64,000 bases of DNA. It comes from Alphaproteobacteria bacterium UBA6411. GTDB lineage: Bacteria > Pseudomonadota > Alphaproteobacteria > CAAGCB01 > CAG-977. Below the pieces are notes generated by a model. That model saw only the letters and a list, made by a program, of their open reading frames with translations. It was not told where the DNA came from and did not search any database. The translations under genes and the position numbers were made by a program. The DNA is taken from positions 16,146-80,145 of the forward strand of contig DJPN01000029.1 of NCBI GenBank assembly GCA_002438565.1, given 5' to 3'. How positions within the stretch are numbered: position 1 is the stretch's first letter; every line of letters starts with the position of its first letter. Shown piece after piece: positions 1-9,534 of this stretch.

Positions 1-937
1 AAACGGCTTCTTTGAGCAAACCGCCCATATTGCCGCGCAGGTCGATAATCAGCCCTTTCGCCCCCAGTTTTTCAGCGGTTTTCAGCGTTGCTTTCATGGA
101 AGCCAATGTGCGTTTTGAAAAGGCGGTGATTTTAATCGTCATCAGCTTTGATTGTTCGTCAAAGAAATAAGCGACGGGAGATTCGACAACGGCGCGGCGC
201 GTCAGCAATTCCCTGCGTATTTTGCCGTCCCTGCGAAGCGTCAACGAAACCGTCGTGCCTGCTTCGCCGCGCAGAGCGTTCAAAATTTGAATCCGCGACA
301 AATCGGGAACGGCCTTGCCCTCAATCGCAACAATCCGGTCGCCGATTTGGATGTCGCCCGATGCGGCGGGGCTGTCGGGCAGAATTGCCGTGATTTCCAA
401 AAATCGCCCGATGCGGCGGTAGCGGATGCCGATGCTGGCGGGATTTTTCAAAGCCGCCGGTTCCGTTGAGTCGTTACCCTCAAAATGCGCGTAAGAATCA
501 AGCGTGCCCAGATAGGCGTTGATGAAAATGTTGTAAAATTCCTCCGCATCCGCTTTTTGCGCTTTAGGCGAAAAGGGACGGGCTTCCACCGCCGCCGCCA
601 GCAGCAGGCGCGACCAGTCGTCGCAATCGTTTTCGTCGGGCGCGCTGAAGCTTTTCAGCACTTTGTCGTCCGCGAACAAAATCACGCGCTTTCCGTCCAA
701 AGCCGCCGTGATTTTCTGGTCGAACGTGGACAGGCTTTTGACAGCCGTTTCGGTCAGTTCGCGGGCGGTGACGGGTTTCAGCGATTTTTGGGTCGTTATA
801 TGGCAAGCCGCGGTCAAAACGCGTTCCATGCGGGGAATGGGCAGTTTGGTGTCGCTGACGACGTTTTCCCACCATACGGGCGCGGCGTGCGCCGTCGACG
901 CTGTCAGCAAAGCGGCAAAAAGCACCCGTAAAAGCAT
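1..937 (-). CDS. S41-family carboxy-terminal processing peptidase, 3' end outside window
   Basis: This is a partial minus-strand frame, open from an ATG at 937 to the window edge, about 312 residues visible. It starts with a signal peptide (MLLRVLFAALLTASTAHA, cleavage near residue 18), so the product is exported. A PDZ-like segment lies around residues 160-235 (motifs IQIGDRIVAIEGK and LRGEAGTTVSL). The beginning of the S41 protease core follows, with IIDLRGNMGG near the edge; the catalytic Ser/Lys region would lie beyond base 1. Tail-specific proteases of this family cleave the C-termini of periplasmic or membrane proteins. The start is three bases downstream of the rnr stop, so it is probably the distal gene of the topA-rnr transcript. 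The family call is firm; the substrate is unknown. Confidence 0.85.
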   Translation of the reverse strand, partial: MLLRVLFAALLTASTAHAAPVWWENVVSDTKLPIPRMERVLTAACHITTQKSLKPVTARELTETAVKSLSTFDQKITAALDGKRVILFADDKVLKSFSAPDENDCDDWSRLLLAAAVEARPFSPKAQKADAEEFYNIFINAYLGTLDSYAHFEGNDSTEPAALKNPASIGIRYRRIGRFLEITAILPDSPAASGDIQIGDRIVAIEGKAVPDLSRIQILNALRGEAGTTVSLTLRRDGKIRRELLTRRAVVESPVAYFFDEQSKLMTIKITAFSKRTLASMKATLKTAEKLGAKGLIIDLRGNMGGLLKEAV

Positions 938-940
938 GGC

Positions 941-3139
941 TTATTTCCTTTTGCGCTTGGCGGGCTTGCGGGATTTTTTCGGGGCAGGTTTGCGCGCTTT
1001 TTTGACGCCCGCATCCAGCAGGTGAAACAACAGACCGCCCGTGACGGGTGTCGCTTCCGCCAAAATCATTTCGACGTGTTCGCCCAGTTCGTAGGTGTTG
1101 CCCGTGTTTGCGCCGTACAGGCGGTGGCGTTCTTCCTCATGCACATAAAAATCGTTGGGAAGCGTGCTGATGGGGATTAAGCCGTCCGCGCCGATGTCGT
1201 CGATTGTAACAAACAGCCCGAAACGGCTGACGCCGTTGATAACTCCGCCGAAACGTTCGCCGATTCTGTCCTTGAGATACGCGGACAGATAGCGTTCCTC
1301 TGCATCGCGTTCCGCGGCGGCGGCGCGGCGTTCCGTGGCGGAGATGTGTTCGCCGACATCCTCCAAATCCGCAGTCAGTTCGCCGTTTTCGTCAATCAAG
1401 CCGTCCCCGCCCAGTTTTAAGGCGGAAATCAATCCGCGATGCACCAGCAAGTCGGCATAGCGGCGGATGGGAGACGTAAAATGGGCGTATTTGTCCAAAG
1501 CCAGACCGAAATGCCCCAAGTTTTCGGGGCTGTAGCGCGCTTGGCTTTGGGATCGCAAAACCAGTTCGTTGACCATATAGGCACGGGGCGTGCCTTTGAC
1601 TTTTTCAAGGACTTTGTTCAGGCTTTCTTGATCGGTATGCTGGACTTTCAGTCCGACGGAACTTAAAAACGTCCGCAAAGATTCGGCTTTGTCCGCGCTT
1701 GGCGGTTCGTGAACGCGGTACATCGCGGGGATGTCGTGCGTTTCCAGCGTTTGGGCGGCGGCGACGTTCGCGGCAATCATGAATTCTTCGACCGTTTTGT
1801 GGCTGTCCAGCCGTTCGCGCGGGCGGATGTCGGTGATTTGCCCCTTGTCGTTCAGGGTGATTTCGCGTTCGATAACGTCCAATTCCAAAGCTCCGCGTTT
1901 TTCACGCGCGGCGGCAAGCGCTTTGTACGCGCCCTGCAAATCCAGCAAGTGACGGCGCAAATCGTCGTTCATTTCGGGCATTTTCCCGTCAAAAACCGCT
2001 TGGACTTCGTGATAGTTCAGCCGCGCGGCGGAGCGCATGACGGCGCGCACGAATTTCGATTTTTGCAGTTTGCCGTTTTTGTTAATCCACAAATGCGCCG
2101 CAATGCAGGGGCGGTCTTCGTTCGGTTTCAAAGAACACAAGTCCGTCGACAGTTCTTCGGGCAGCATGGGGACGCAACGGTCGGGAAAGTAAACCGAGTT
2201 GCCGCGTTCGCGCGCGCACAAATCCAAAGGTTCGTACGGGCGAACGAAATAGGCGACGTCGGCAATCGCAACAACAAGATGCCAGCCGTCTTTGTCGGGT
2301 TCGGCAAAAATCGCGTCGTCAAAGTCGCGCGCGTCCTCGCCGTCAATGGTAACCAGCGGAATATCGCGCAAATCGACGCGTTTTTTCATATCGGGCAGTT
2401 TGGCTTTTTTCGCCTGTTTCAACGCTTCCGCCGAAAATTCCGTCGGAATGCCGTGCAGGGCTATGGCAATCAAACTGGCGGCTTTGGGGGCGTTCGCCTT
2501 GCCGATGATTTGGACGACTTTGGCTTTGCGGGCAGTTTGTTTCAGTGCCGAACCGATGACCTCCGCAATGACGACGTCGCCGTTTTTCGCGCCGTTCGTA
2601 TGCAGGGAAGCGACGATATAGTCCTGATGCAGGCGGCGGTCGACTGACAGAATATGTCCGCCTTTGCCGCCCGTTGTGTCAAACAGCCCGACAACACGGT
2701 TCGGCTTGTCCGACAAACGGCGCAAAACCGCCCCGTGAAAGAACCGCTTGCCCGCGGGATGAAGCTTTAAAACGACAAAATCGCCTTCCTTGGGCGGCGG
2801 ACGCAGGCGACCCAAATCCGTAATCAGAATTTGCGGCGCGGGCGTCGGCTTGTTCCAATTCAGCGGGCGGGCGACCAATTCGCCGTCGCTGTCGATGCCC
2901 GTGATTTCGCACGGACATTGTTCGGGCAGACCGTCGGCGGGAATCATTTTCTTGCCGTCCGATTTTTCGATTTTGCCCGACGCTTTCAGATTTTTGAGCA
3001 TTTCTTTGAGCTTGACGCGGTCGTCGCCGCGAACGTTGAACGCGCGGGCGATTTCACGTTTGCCGACTTTGCCCGAATTTTCGTTCAAATAAGCGACAAT
3101 GTCGTCCATCGTCGGCAGGGGCTGTTTGGATTTGCTCAT
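941..3139 (-). CDS. rnr: Ribonuclease R
   Basis: Encodes about 732 residues, a 3'-to-5' exoribonuclease of the RNase II/R family that degrades structured RNA in the cytoplasm. Visible parts are an N-terminal helix-turn-helix-like segment, cold-shock-like OB domains, the RNB catalytic domain with the acidic cluster DGEDARDFDDAI, and a C-terminal S1 domain (GVINGVSRFGLFV), followed by a basic Lys/Arg-rich tail typical of RNase R. The ATG at 3139 overlaps the topA stop (ATGA) and has GGAGG five bases upstream, so I prefer it to the TTG one codon earlier. It lies in the conserved alphaproteobacterial plsY-dprA-topA-rnr order and is probably translationally coupled to topA. Confidence 0.96.
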   Translation of the reverse strand: MSKSKQPLPTMDDIVAYLNENSGKVGKREIARAFNVRGDDRVKLKEMLKNLKASGKIEKSDGKKMIPADGLPEQCPCEITGIDSDGELVARPLNWNKPTPAPQILITDLGRLRPPPKEGDFVVLKLHPAGKRFFHGAVLRRLSDKPNRVVGLFDTTGGKGGHILSVDRRLHQDYIVASLHTNGAKNGDVVIAEVIGSALKQTARKAKVVQIIGKANAPKAASLIAIALHGIPTEFSAEALKQAKKAKLPDMKKRVDLRDIPLVTIDGEDARDFDDAIFAEPDKDGWHLVVAIADVAYFVRPYEPLDLCARERGNSVYFPDRCVPMLPEELSTDLCSLKPNEDRPCIAAHLWINKNGKLQKSKFVRAVMRSAARLNYHEVQAVFDGKMPEMNDDLRRHLLDLQGAYKALAAAREKRGALELDVIEREITLNDKGQITDIRPRERLDSHKTVEEFMIAANVAAAQTLETHDIPAMYRVHEPPSADKAESLRTFLSSVGLKVQHTDQESLNKVLEKVKGTPRAYMVNELVLRSQSQARYSPENLGHFGLALDKYAHFTSPIRRYADLLVHRGLISALKLGGDGLIDENGELTADLEDVGEHISATERRAAAAERDAEERYLSAYLKDRIGERFGGVINGVSRFGLFVTIDDIGADGLIPISTLPNDFYVHEEERHRLYGANTGNTYELGEHVEMILAEATPVTGGLLFHLLDAGVKKARKPAPKKSRKPAKRKRK

Positions 3140-5754
3140 CAAGCCTCCGTTTTCTTGGTTGTTTTGCGGGTCGTCTTTTTAGCCGTTGTTTTCTTTGCCG
3201 CCGTTTTTTTCGGAGCGGCTTTCTTTTCCGCTGTTTTTGCGGCTTTTTTCGCGCCGCCTTTTTCGGCTTTGGCGGCAAGCAGGGCAATCGCTTCCTCCAA
3301 AGTCGGCGCGCGGTTTTCGTCGCGAATCGCTTTGGGAACAGACGCAATCACGCTGCCGTGTTTGACATAAGGCCCGAACCGTCCGGAAGCCGTGACAATC
3401 GGCTTGCCGTCGGCGGGATGCGTGCCGATTTCCTGCGGCGGGACTTTGGGTTTCGCCGTCGCCAGCAGTTCCAAAGCGCGGGGCAGATCGACGGTAAGGA
3501 TATTTTCCGACGCGGGCAGGGATTTGAACGTGCTGCCGAGTTTCAAGTACGGACCGAAACGCCCGATTCCCGCCGAAACGGCTTGCCCGCTGTCATCCGT
3601 TCCCAATGTGCGGGGCAGTTCAAGCAAAGCCAGAGCGTCCTGCAAAGTCAGTTCCGCGGGAGGCATGTTGCGCGGCAGGGACATCCGCTTGACGGTCGAT
3701 TTTTCGCCTTTTTTCTTGGGCGCGTCTTCGCCCTGCTGGACATAGTAGCCGTAGGGACCTTTGCGGACGAAAACTTCCTCGCCGTCGGGCGCGGTGCCCA
3801 GCAGGCGGCGGTCGGGTTCCTCCGCTGTCTGTTCTCCGCTTGTTTCGCCGCCGAACGGGCGGGTATAGCGACATTCGGGATAGTTGGAACATCCGATGAA
3901 CGCGCCGAATTTGCCGATTTTAAGGCTCAATCTGCCGCCTTTTTCCTTGCCGCATTCGGGGCAGATTCGGGATTCGGGCGTCGGGAACAGATGTTCGGAC
4001 AAACATTCCTGCAGCGTGTTCAAAACGTCTGTAATCGTCAGCGGTTCGACCGATTTGACCGTCTGGTCAAACGCGTCCCAGAAATCGCGCAGCAAAGCTT
4101 TCCAGTTCAGCTTGCCCGCCGACACGTCGTCCAGCGCATTTTCCAAATCCGCCGTAAAGTCGTATTGAACATATTTGTTGAAAAAGTTTTCCATAAATAC
4201 GGTAACAATGCGGCCGCGATCTTCGGGAATAAAGCGGCGTTTTTCCAAACGGACGTATTGCCTGTCCTGCAAAACAGACAGAATCGACGCGTATGTCGAC
4301 GGTCTGCCGATGCCCAGTTCTTCCAGCTTTTTGACAAGGCTTGCTTCCGAATAGCGGGGCGGCGGCTGGGTGAAGTGCTGTTCGGGACGGACGGCTTTCT
4401 GTTCCAAAGCGTCGCCCGTCGTCAACGGCGGCAGCAGCGTGTTGTTTTCATCGTCGGCGTCGTCGGAATCTTCGAAGTACACTTTCAAAAAACCGTCAAA
4501 CGCAATCGTCTGTCCCGTTGCGCGCATGACAATCAAACCGTCGCGGGACGGGCAGTCGACGGCGACTTTGTCGATTTCGGCGTTTTGCATCTGGCACGCC
4601 AAAGCGCGCTTGTACACCAGTTCGTACAGGGCTTTTTGGTCTTTGGTCAAAAAGCGCGCGACGAATTCGGGTTTGCGGTGCAAAGACGTGGGACGGATGG
4701 CTTCGTGCGCTTCCTGCGCGTTTTTGACGTTGTTTTTGTAATAGCGCGGTTTTTCGGGCAGGTATTTGTCACCGAATTCCTCGCCGATGACGACGCGCGC
4801 TTCGTTGATTGCTTCCTGCGCCATTTGGATGCCGTCGGTACGCATATAGGTAATCAAGCCGACCGTTTCGCCGCCGATGTCGACGCCTTCGTACAGCTGC
4901 TGCGCCAGCTGCATCGTCTTTTTCGCGGAAAAGAACAGCTTGCGCGCGGCTTCCTGCTGCAAAGTCGAAGTCGTGAACGGCGGAGCGGGGGAGCGTTTGA
5001 CCGTCTTGCGTTCAATTGCGCCGACGTCGAAATTCGCCGCTTTGATGGCGGATTCGGCGGCTTTCGCGTCCGCTTCGTTCGCCAAAGTGAATTTGCCCAG
5101 TTTCTTGCCGTTCAAAACGGACAGATGCGCGGTGAACAAATCGGCCTTGGGCGTCATAAAGTCCGCGTCAATCGTCCAGTATTCCTGCGGTTTGAACGCT
5201 TCGATTTCGTTTTCGCGGTCGCAGACCAAGCGCAAAGCGACCGACTGCACGCGTCCCGCCGAACGGCTGCCCGGTAGCTTGCGCCACAAAACGGGCGAAA
5301 TCGTAAAGCCCACCAGATAATCCAAAGCCCGCCGCGCCAGATACGCGTCAACCAGCGGCATATCGATAACGCGCGGGTTTTTCATCGCGTTCGTAACAGC
5401 CGATTTGGTGATTTCGTTGAACACGACGCGTTTGACGTTTTTGTTTTTCAGCTTGCCGCGTTTGGTCAGTTCCTGCAAAACGTGCCAGGCGATGGCTTCC
5501 CCCTCTCTATCCGGGTCGGTTGCGAGGTAGACGGTGTCCGCTTTGGCGACCAAAGAGGCAATGGCTTTGATGTGTTTTTCGTCCTTGGGTTCAATCGCCC
5601 AATCCATGGCGAAATCTTCGTCGGGGCGAACCGATCCGTTTTTGGCGGGCAGGTCGCGAATGTGTCCGAAGCTGGCAATTACTTGGTAATTGCTGCCCAG
5701 ATATTTGTTAATCGTCTTGGCTTTTGCGGGGGATTCTACAATAACGACGTCCAT
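3139..5754 (-). CDS. topA: DNA topoisomerase I
   Basis: Encodes 871 residues, a type IA topoisomerase that relaxes negative supercoils through a transient 5'-phosphotyrosine link. The N-terminal TOPRIM domain shows VIVESPAKAKTI and DPDREGEAIAWH. The catalytic tyrosine sits in ITYMRTDG at about residue 303. A C-terminal Cys4 zinc finger (CPECG...CSNYPEC) and TopA C-terminal repeats (GRFGPY twice) follow. The last 45 or so residues are a Lys/Ala/Thr-rich tail, common in alphaproteobacterial enzymes and probably helping DNA binding. Three bases separate it from dprA upstream, and its stop overlaps the rnr start, so it is co-transcribed with both. Confidence 0.97.
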   Translation of the reverse strand: MDVVIVESPAKAKTINKYLGSNYQVIASFGHIRDLPAKNGSVRPDEDFAMDWAIEPKDEKHIKAIASLVAKADTVYLATDPDREGEAIAWHVLQELTKRGKLKNKNVKRVVFNEITKSAVTNAMKNPRVIDMPLVDAYLARRALDYLVGFTISPVLWRKLPGSRSAGRVQSVALRLVCDRENEIEAFKPQEYWTIDADFMTPKADLFTAHLSVLNGKKLGKFTLANEADAKAAESAIKAANFDVGAIERKTVKRSPAPPFTTSTLQQEAARKLFFSAKKTMQLAQQLYEGVDIGGETVGLITYMRTDGIQMAQEAINEARVVIGEEFGDKYLPEKPRYYKNNVKNAQEAHEAIRPTSLHRKPEFVARFLTKDQKALYELVYKRALACQMQNAEIDKVAVDCPSRDGLIVMRATGQTIAFDGFLKVYFEDSDDADDENNTLLPPLTTGDALEQKAVRPEQHFTQPPPRYSEASLVKKLEELGIGRPSTYASILSVLQDRQYVRLEKRRFIPEDRGRIVTVFMENFFNKYVQYDFTADLENALDDVSAGKLNWKALLRDFWDAFDQTVKSVEPLTITDVLNTLQECLSEHLFPTPESRICPECGKEKGGRLSLKIGKFGAFIGCSNYPECRYTRPFGGETSGEQTAEEPDRRLLGTAPDGEEVFVRKGPYGYYVQQGEDAPKKKGEKSTVKRMSLPRNMPPAELTLQDALALLELPRTLGTDDSGQAVSAGIGRFGPYLKLGSTFKSLPASENILTVDLPRALELLATAKPKVPPQEIGTHPADGKPIVTASGRFGPYVKHGSVIASVPKAIRDENRAPTLEEAIALLAAKAEKGGAKKAAKTAEKKAAPKKTAAKKTTAKKTTRKTTKKTEA

Positions 5755-5757
5755 GTT

Positions 5758-6879
5758 TCATTGTCCTGTGGATATGCGGATAATTTTGTTCCCCGGCAGA
5801 CGTTCGATTCGTCCGGCGAGTTCCAACTCTACTAATAAAACGGAAATTGCGGGCGCTGGCAAGCCCGTTTCGCGTATCAAAGCGTCCAAATCGGTCGGCG
5901 TGCCGTCCAGCTGTTTCAGCAAATCGTCGGCCGAAAGCTCGTTTTGTTCAAGCGTTTCTACGGGATTTTCGACGGTTTTGCGCTCGGCCGCTTCGTTCAA
6001 AGACAGCATCGGCAGCCCTGTCAAATGGGCGATGATGTCATCCGCGGATTCGACCAAAGGGGCGCCCGTTTTTATCAAATGGTTGACGCCCTTTGCGCGT
6101 TCGTCCGTCGGGGTGGCGGGAACGGCGAAGACTTCCTTTCCCTGTTCCAAAGCGCGGTTTGCGGTAATCAAAGAACCGGAACGCAAGGTCGCCTCTATCA
6201 CGACCAGCCCGCAGGCGATGCCCGAAATGATTCTGTTTCTGTGGGGAAAATTCGCGGGCTGCGGCTTGGTATCCAAAGCGTATTCGGAAACCAGCAGTCC
6301 CTTTTCGCGGATTTCGTCGTACAGCTTGCGATTTTGCGCGGGGTAGGGGATATTTAGCCCCGTTCCCAAAACGGCGACGGTGGACGCTTTTTTTGTCGCG
6401 TTGAACAGCGCGCCTTCGTGCGCGGCGGCGTCGATGCCGACCGCCAATCCCGAAACGACGGTGTAGCCCGATTTGACCAAATCATTTGCAATCGTGCGCG
6501 CGATTGTTCTGCCGTTGATTGTTGCGTTGCGCGTGCCGACAACGGCGACGGACGGGCTGTTGAACAACGCTTTGTTGCCCAAAACGGACAGCACGGGCGG
6601 CGCGTCGGGCAGGGCTTTCAGCAAAGCGGGATAATCCGCGTCGTCCTTGAACAGCATTTCGCCGCCTGCATTATACAGGCGGTCGATTTCAGCCGTTGCC
6701 GCCGATTCGGAACAGATGTTCAAAGGACGCTTGCGCCCGCCGAGGCGGGCAAAATCGGAAAGATGAAGCAACGCTTCCTGTGCCGAACCAAAGCGGGCAA
6801 GCAGGGCGGAAAACGTCGCAACCCCGACGTTTTCAGACCGTATCAAGCGGACTTTTGCGATTTTTTCGGCATCAATCAT
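5758..6879 (-). CDS. dprA: DNA-processing protein DprA (Smf)
   Basis: Encodes 373 residues. DprA binds incoming single-stranded DNA and loads RecA during natural transformation; it is also widespread in species not known to be competent. The Rossmann-like core shows VVGTRNATINGR, VVSGLAVGIDAAAHEGAL and PHRNRIISG, all family signatures. A C-terminal winged-helix domain follows at about residues 305-370. The ATG overlaps the plsY stop by four bases, and topA begins three bases after its own stop, so this is a tight operon. No other competence genes are visible in the window, so a role in transformation is an assumption from the family. Confidence 0.95.
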   Translation of the reverse strand: MIDAEKIAKVRLIRSENVGVATFSALLARFGSAQEALLHLSDFARLGGRKRPLNICSESAATAEIDRLYNAGGEMLFKDDADYPALLKALPDAPPVLSVLGNKALFNSPSVAVVGTRNATINGRTIARTIANDLVKSGYTVVSGLAVGIDAAAHEGALFNATKKASTVAVLGTGLNIPYPAQNRKLYDEIREKGLLVSEYALDTKPQPANFPHRNRIISGIACGLVVIEATLRSGSLITANRALEQGKEVFAVPATPTDERAKGVNHLIKTGAPLVESADDIIAHLTGLPMLSLNEAAERKTVENPVETLEQNELSADDLLKQLDGTPTDLDALIRETGLPAPAISVLLVELELAGRIERLPGNKIIRISTGQ

Positions 6880-7499
6880 GCGGCTTTTTTCTTCAGCTTG
6901 ATTTTCGATTCTTCGCCGCGAATCAATCTGCGGATGTTTTCATGGTGGCGAATGACCGCCAGCACCGCCAGAAAGCTGTAAAAGTAAACGAATTCGGGCG
7001 TGGCGAAGAAATAAGCGTATACGGGCGCCAAAATCAGCGCCGCCAAAGCCGACAGCGACGAATAGCGGAACAGCAGAGCCATAACCAGCCATGTCACGCA
7101 CGACGCCAAGCCGACCTCCCAACAGGTGTAAAGCAGGACGCCCAAAGTCGCCGCAACGCCTTTGCCGCCTTTGAACTTCAGCCAAATCGGGAAGTTGTGT
7201 CCCAAAACGCCCGCCGTGCCCGCAATCAAAGCCGCGGTGTCGCTGATGCCTTCTTCGGGGACGCAATAGGACGCGATGAACGCCGCCAAAGCCGCTTTGC
7301 CCGAATCCAGAATCAGCGTCAGCAAAGCCAAATCCTTGCGTCCCGTGCGCAAAACGTTGGTCGCGCCGATGTTGCCCGAACCGATTTTGCGGATGTCGCC
7401 CAGCCCCGCCATTCGGGTCAGCACGATGCCGAACGGAATCGAACCCAGCAGATAGCCGATGACGGCGGAAAGGATTAAAAGTGTCGTATCGCTCATCAT
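6876..7499 (-). CDS. plsY: Glycerol-3-phosphate acyltransferase PlsY
   Basis: Encodes 207 residues, an integral inner-membrane enzyme that transfers the acyl group from acyl phosphate to glycerol-3-phosphate, the first step of phospholipid synthesis. Five or so hydrophobic segments alternate with the conserved cytoplasmic-side motifs GSIPFG, GSGNIGATNVLRTG and the glycine-rich KGGKGVA loop. The C-terminal tail is basic. Two adjacent ATGs (7499 and 7496) both follow an AAGGA element, so the exact start is uncertain by one codon. dusA ends 24 bases upstream, and the gene overlaps dprA downstream, in the arrangement usual for alphaproteobacteria. Confidence 0.96.
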   Translation of the reverse strand: MMSDTTLLILSAVIGYLLGSIPFGIVLTRMAGLGDIRKIGSGNIGATNVLRTGRKDLALLTLILDSGKAALAAFIASYCVPEEGISDTAALIAGTAGVLGHNFPIWLKFKGGKGVAATLGVLLYTCWEVGLASCVTWLVMALLFRYSSLSALAALILAPVYAYFFATPEFVYFYSFLAVLAVIRHHENIRRLIRGEESKIKLKKKAA

Positions 7500-7523
7500 T
7501 CGTGTCCTTTTGATGATTAAAAT

Positions 7524-8510
7524 TCAGTTAATAGGTATAACACTCTTTAAAGCTTGTGCAACAACTTTAAAATCGGCGTCGGGCAAAACCGCGTTTTCCG
7601 TCAGCGTCCTGCGCCATGCCGCCGCGCCCGCGCATCCTTTGAATATCCCCAGCATGTGCCGCGTTATCACGTTCAGGCGCACGCCTTTCGTCAGCTGTTC
7701 TTCAATATAGGGGCGCATTTGCAAAACGGCATCGGCGGGCGAAACAGGGGAGGAGCTTTCGCCGTAAATCATGTTGTCCGCCTCTGCCAGCAAAGCGGGG
7801 TTCGCATACGCCGCGCGCCCGATCATCACGCCGTCGACATGCCGTAAATGCCGCAAAGCCGCGTCCAAAGAATCGATATTGCCGTTGATTGAAACGGTCA
7901 AATCGGGAAAGTCGCGTTTGAAACGGTAAACCAAATCGTAATTCAGCGGCAGGCGTTCTCGGTTTTGCTTGGGCGTCAAGCCTTTCAGACGGGCTTTGCG
8001 CGCGTGGACAATCCAATCCGTCGTCAAAGGTTTGACCAATTCCGCCAGACGGCACAAATCGTCGTAGCCGTCCGAATCCGGAGTCATTTCTTCCAGCGCG
8101 ATGCGTGTTTTCAAGGATACGGGAACGCGGCTGTTTTCCTTTATCGCTTGCAGGCAATCGGCGATAAGCGCGGGATTTTGCCGCAAGGCCGCGCCGAAAT
8201 TGCCCGCGCTGACCCGTTCGGACGGACAGCCCGCGTTCAAGTTGATGCCGTCGTAATCAAAGCTTTGCGCGATTTGGCACGCTTTGCCCAGCAAATCGGG
8301 GGAAGAGCCGCCCAACTGCAAAATCAGCGGCTTTTCGGGCAGGCTGAAACTCAGCAGCTTTTCCGCGTTGCCGAACACGACCGCCTGCGCCGTGACCATT
8401 TCCGTATAAAGCAGAGTCCGTTTGGTGAATTGGCGGGCGAAAAAACGGAAATGCCTGTCCGTCCAATCCATCATCGGCGCGACGGACAGCCGACCGGTGT
8501 AAACGCTCAT
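7524..8510 (-). CDS. dusA: tRNA-dihydrouridine(20/20a) synthase DusA
   Basis: Encodes 328 residues, an FMN-dependent enzyme that reduces uridine to dihydrouridine in the D-loop of tRNA. The N-terminal RLSVAPMMDWTDRHFRFFAR is the DusA subfamily signature. The catalytic cysteine lies in NLNAGCPSERV, and the DusA-specific IVHARKARLKGLTPKQNRE segment and the SINGNI phosphate-binding loop are both present. This pattern separates it from DusB and DusC. The start overlaps the nucleoside hydrolase stop by four bases, implying translational coupling to that gene. Confidence 0.95.
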   Translation of the reverse strand: MSVYTGRLSVAPMMDWTDRHFRFFARQFTKRTLLYTEMVTAQAVVFGNAEKLLSFSLPEKPLILQLGGSSPDLLGKACQIAQSFDYDGINLNAGCPSERVSAGNFGAALRQNPALIADCLQAIKENSRVPVSLKTRIALEEMTPDSDGYDDLCRLAELVKPLTTDWIVHARKARLKGLTPKQNRERLPLNYDLVYRFKRDFPDLTVSINGNIDSLDAALRHLRHVDGVMIGRAAYANPALLAEADNMIYGESSSPVSPADAVLQMRPYIEEQLTKGVRLNVITRHMLGIFKGCAGAAAWRRTLTENAVLPDADFKVVAQALKSVIPIN

Positions 8511-9475
8511 GACAGTTTCGCCAGATAATCCGCGACCATTTGCAGGAACGGCTCTTTGTCGACTTTGTACGTCACCAAGCAGTTGCGTTTCGATCCCTGT
8601 TCAAAGGTCGTCATGCCGAACTGTTCGCTTTTGGCGTCGGTGTTGACCTGCACCGTTCCGTAACGCCCCGAAAACAAAGCGGGGCGCAGAAAGCACGCAA
8701 TCGCGCACGGGTCGTACAGCGACGTGCCGTTTTCCGGCGCCAAGCCTTCCTCGGCCATTTTCTGACGGTGGGGGGCAAGGACTTTCGCCGTTTCCTCCAA
8801 CAAATCCGCGCTTTTGGCGGCGCAGCGGGAATTCAAGTCGCGCAGGCGTTCCAAATACGCTTCGTCCGCATAGGCTTGCTGTCCGACTTCCATCGGAATG
8901 ACGGTGATTCTTTGTCCCAAGTCGAACACGATTTCCGCAGCGTGCGGGTCGGCGTACACGTTGAATTCGGCATACGGCGTCGAATTGCCGCGCGGTCCGT
9001 CTTCGCAGAACGCGCCCGCCATAATGACCAGTTCGCGGATTCGGGAAATGATTTTCGGTTCTTTCAAAAACGCGGTGGCGATGTTGGTCAAAGGGCCGAT
9101 GGCGATAATCGACACTTCGCGTTCGGTCGATTTCATAACCGTGTCAATGATAAAGTCGACGGCGGGCGTCGATTCGCCTTTGTACGTCGGTTCGCCGAAA
9201 TCCAGTCCCGCCAAGCCGTCCTTGCCGTGTATCCATTCGGCGTTGAAAACGGAACGTTTCAAGGGACGGTCGCAGCCTTTAAAGGTTTTGATGCCCGAAT
9301 GCCAAGCGAAATTGCAGATTCGGCGGGCGTTGTATTCGCCCTGTTCAACGGGGACGTTGCCGTTGACGGCGGTAATGCCCAGAATGTCGGTGTCCGCGTC
9401 CGCCATTGCCATAAACAAAGCGACGGCGTCGTCCACGCCCGGATCGGTGTCAATGATGATTTTGTTTTTCGCCAT
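8507..9475 (-). CDS. Inosine-uridine preferring nucleoside hydrolase family protein
   Basis: Encodes 322 residues. The N-terminal IIIDTDPGVDDAVALFMA holds the aspartate cluster that coordinates the catalytic calcium in nucleoside hydrolases. Later motifs IAIGPLTNIATAF and the AEFNVYADPHAAEIVF region, with its conserved Asn and Asp, fit the same fold. The family hydrolyses the N-glycosidic bond of nucleosides to give a base and ribose, for salvage. The ATG at 9475 has AAGGAG six bases upstream. It sits between an ABC exporter and dusA and is coupled to the latter. Whether it prefers purine or pyrimidine nucleosides cannot be told from the sequence. Confidence 0.92.
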   Translation of the reverse strand: MAKNKIIIDTDPGVDDAVALFMAMADADTDILGITAVNGNVPVEQGEYNARRICNFAWHSGIKTFKGCDRPLKRSVFNAEWIHGKDGLAGLDFGEPTYKGESTPAVDFIIDTVMKSTEREVSIIAIGPLTNIATAFLKEPKIISRIRELVIMAGAFCEDGPRGNSTPYAEFNVYADPHAAEIVFDLGQRITVIPMEVGQQAYADEAYLERLRDLNSRCAAKSADLLEETAKVLAPHRQKMAEEGLAPENGTSLYDPCAIACFLRPALFSGRYGTVQVNTDAKSEQFGMTTFEQGSKRNCLVTYKVDKEPFLQMVADYLAKLS

Positions 9476-9534
9476 GCTCAGCTCCTTGGTAAAAAGTTAC
9501 GGCAGAATAAAAGCGGAAAATTTTAAAATCAACC

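Noticed and set aside
3358..5277. A 639-codon plus-strand open frame
   Set aside because: It is antisense to topA and has the same Arg/Phe/Gln-rich shadow composition.
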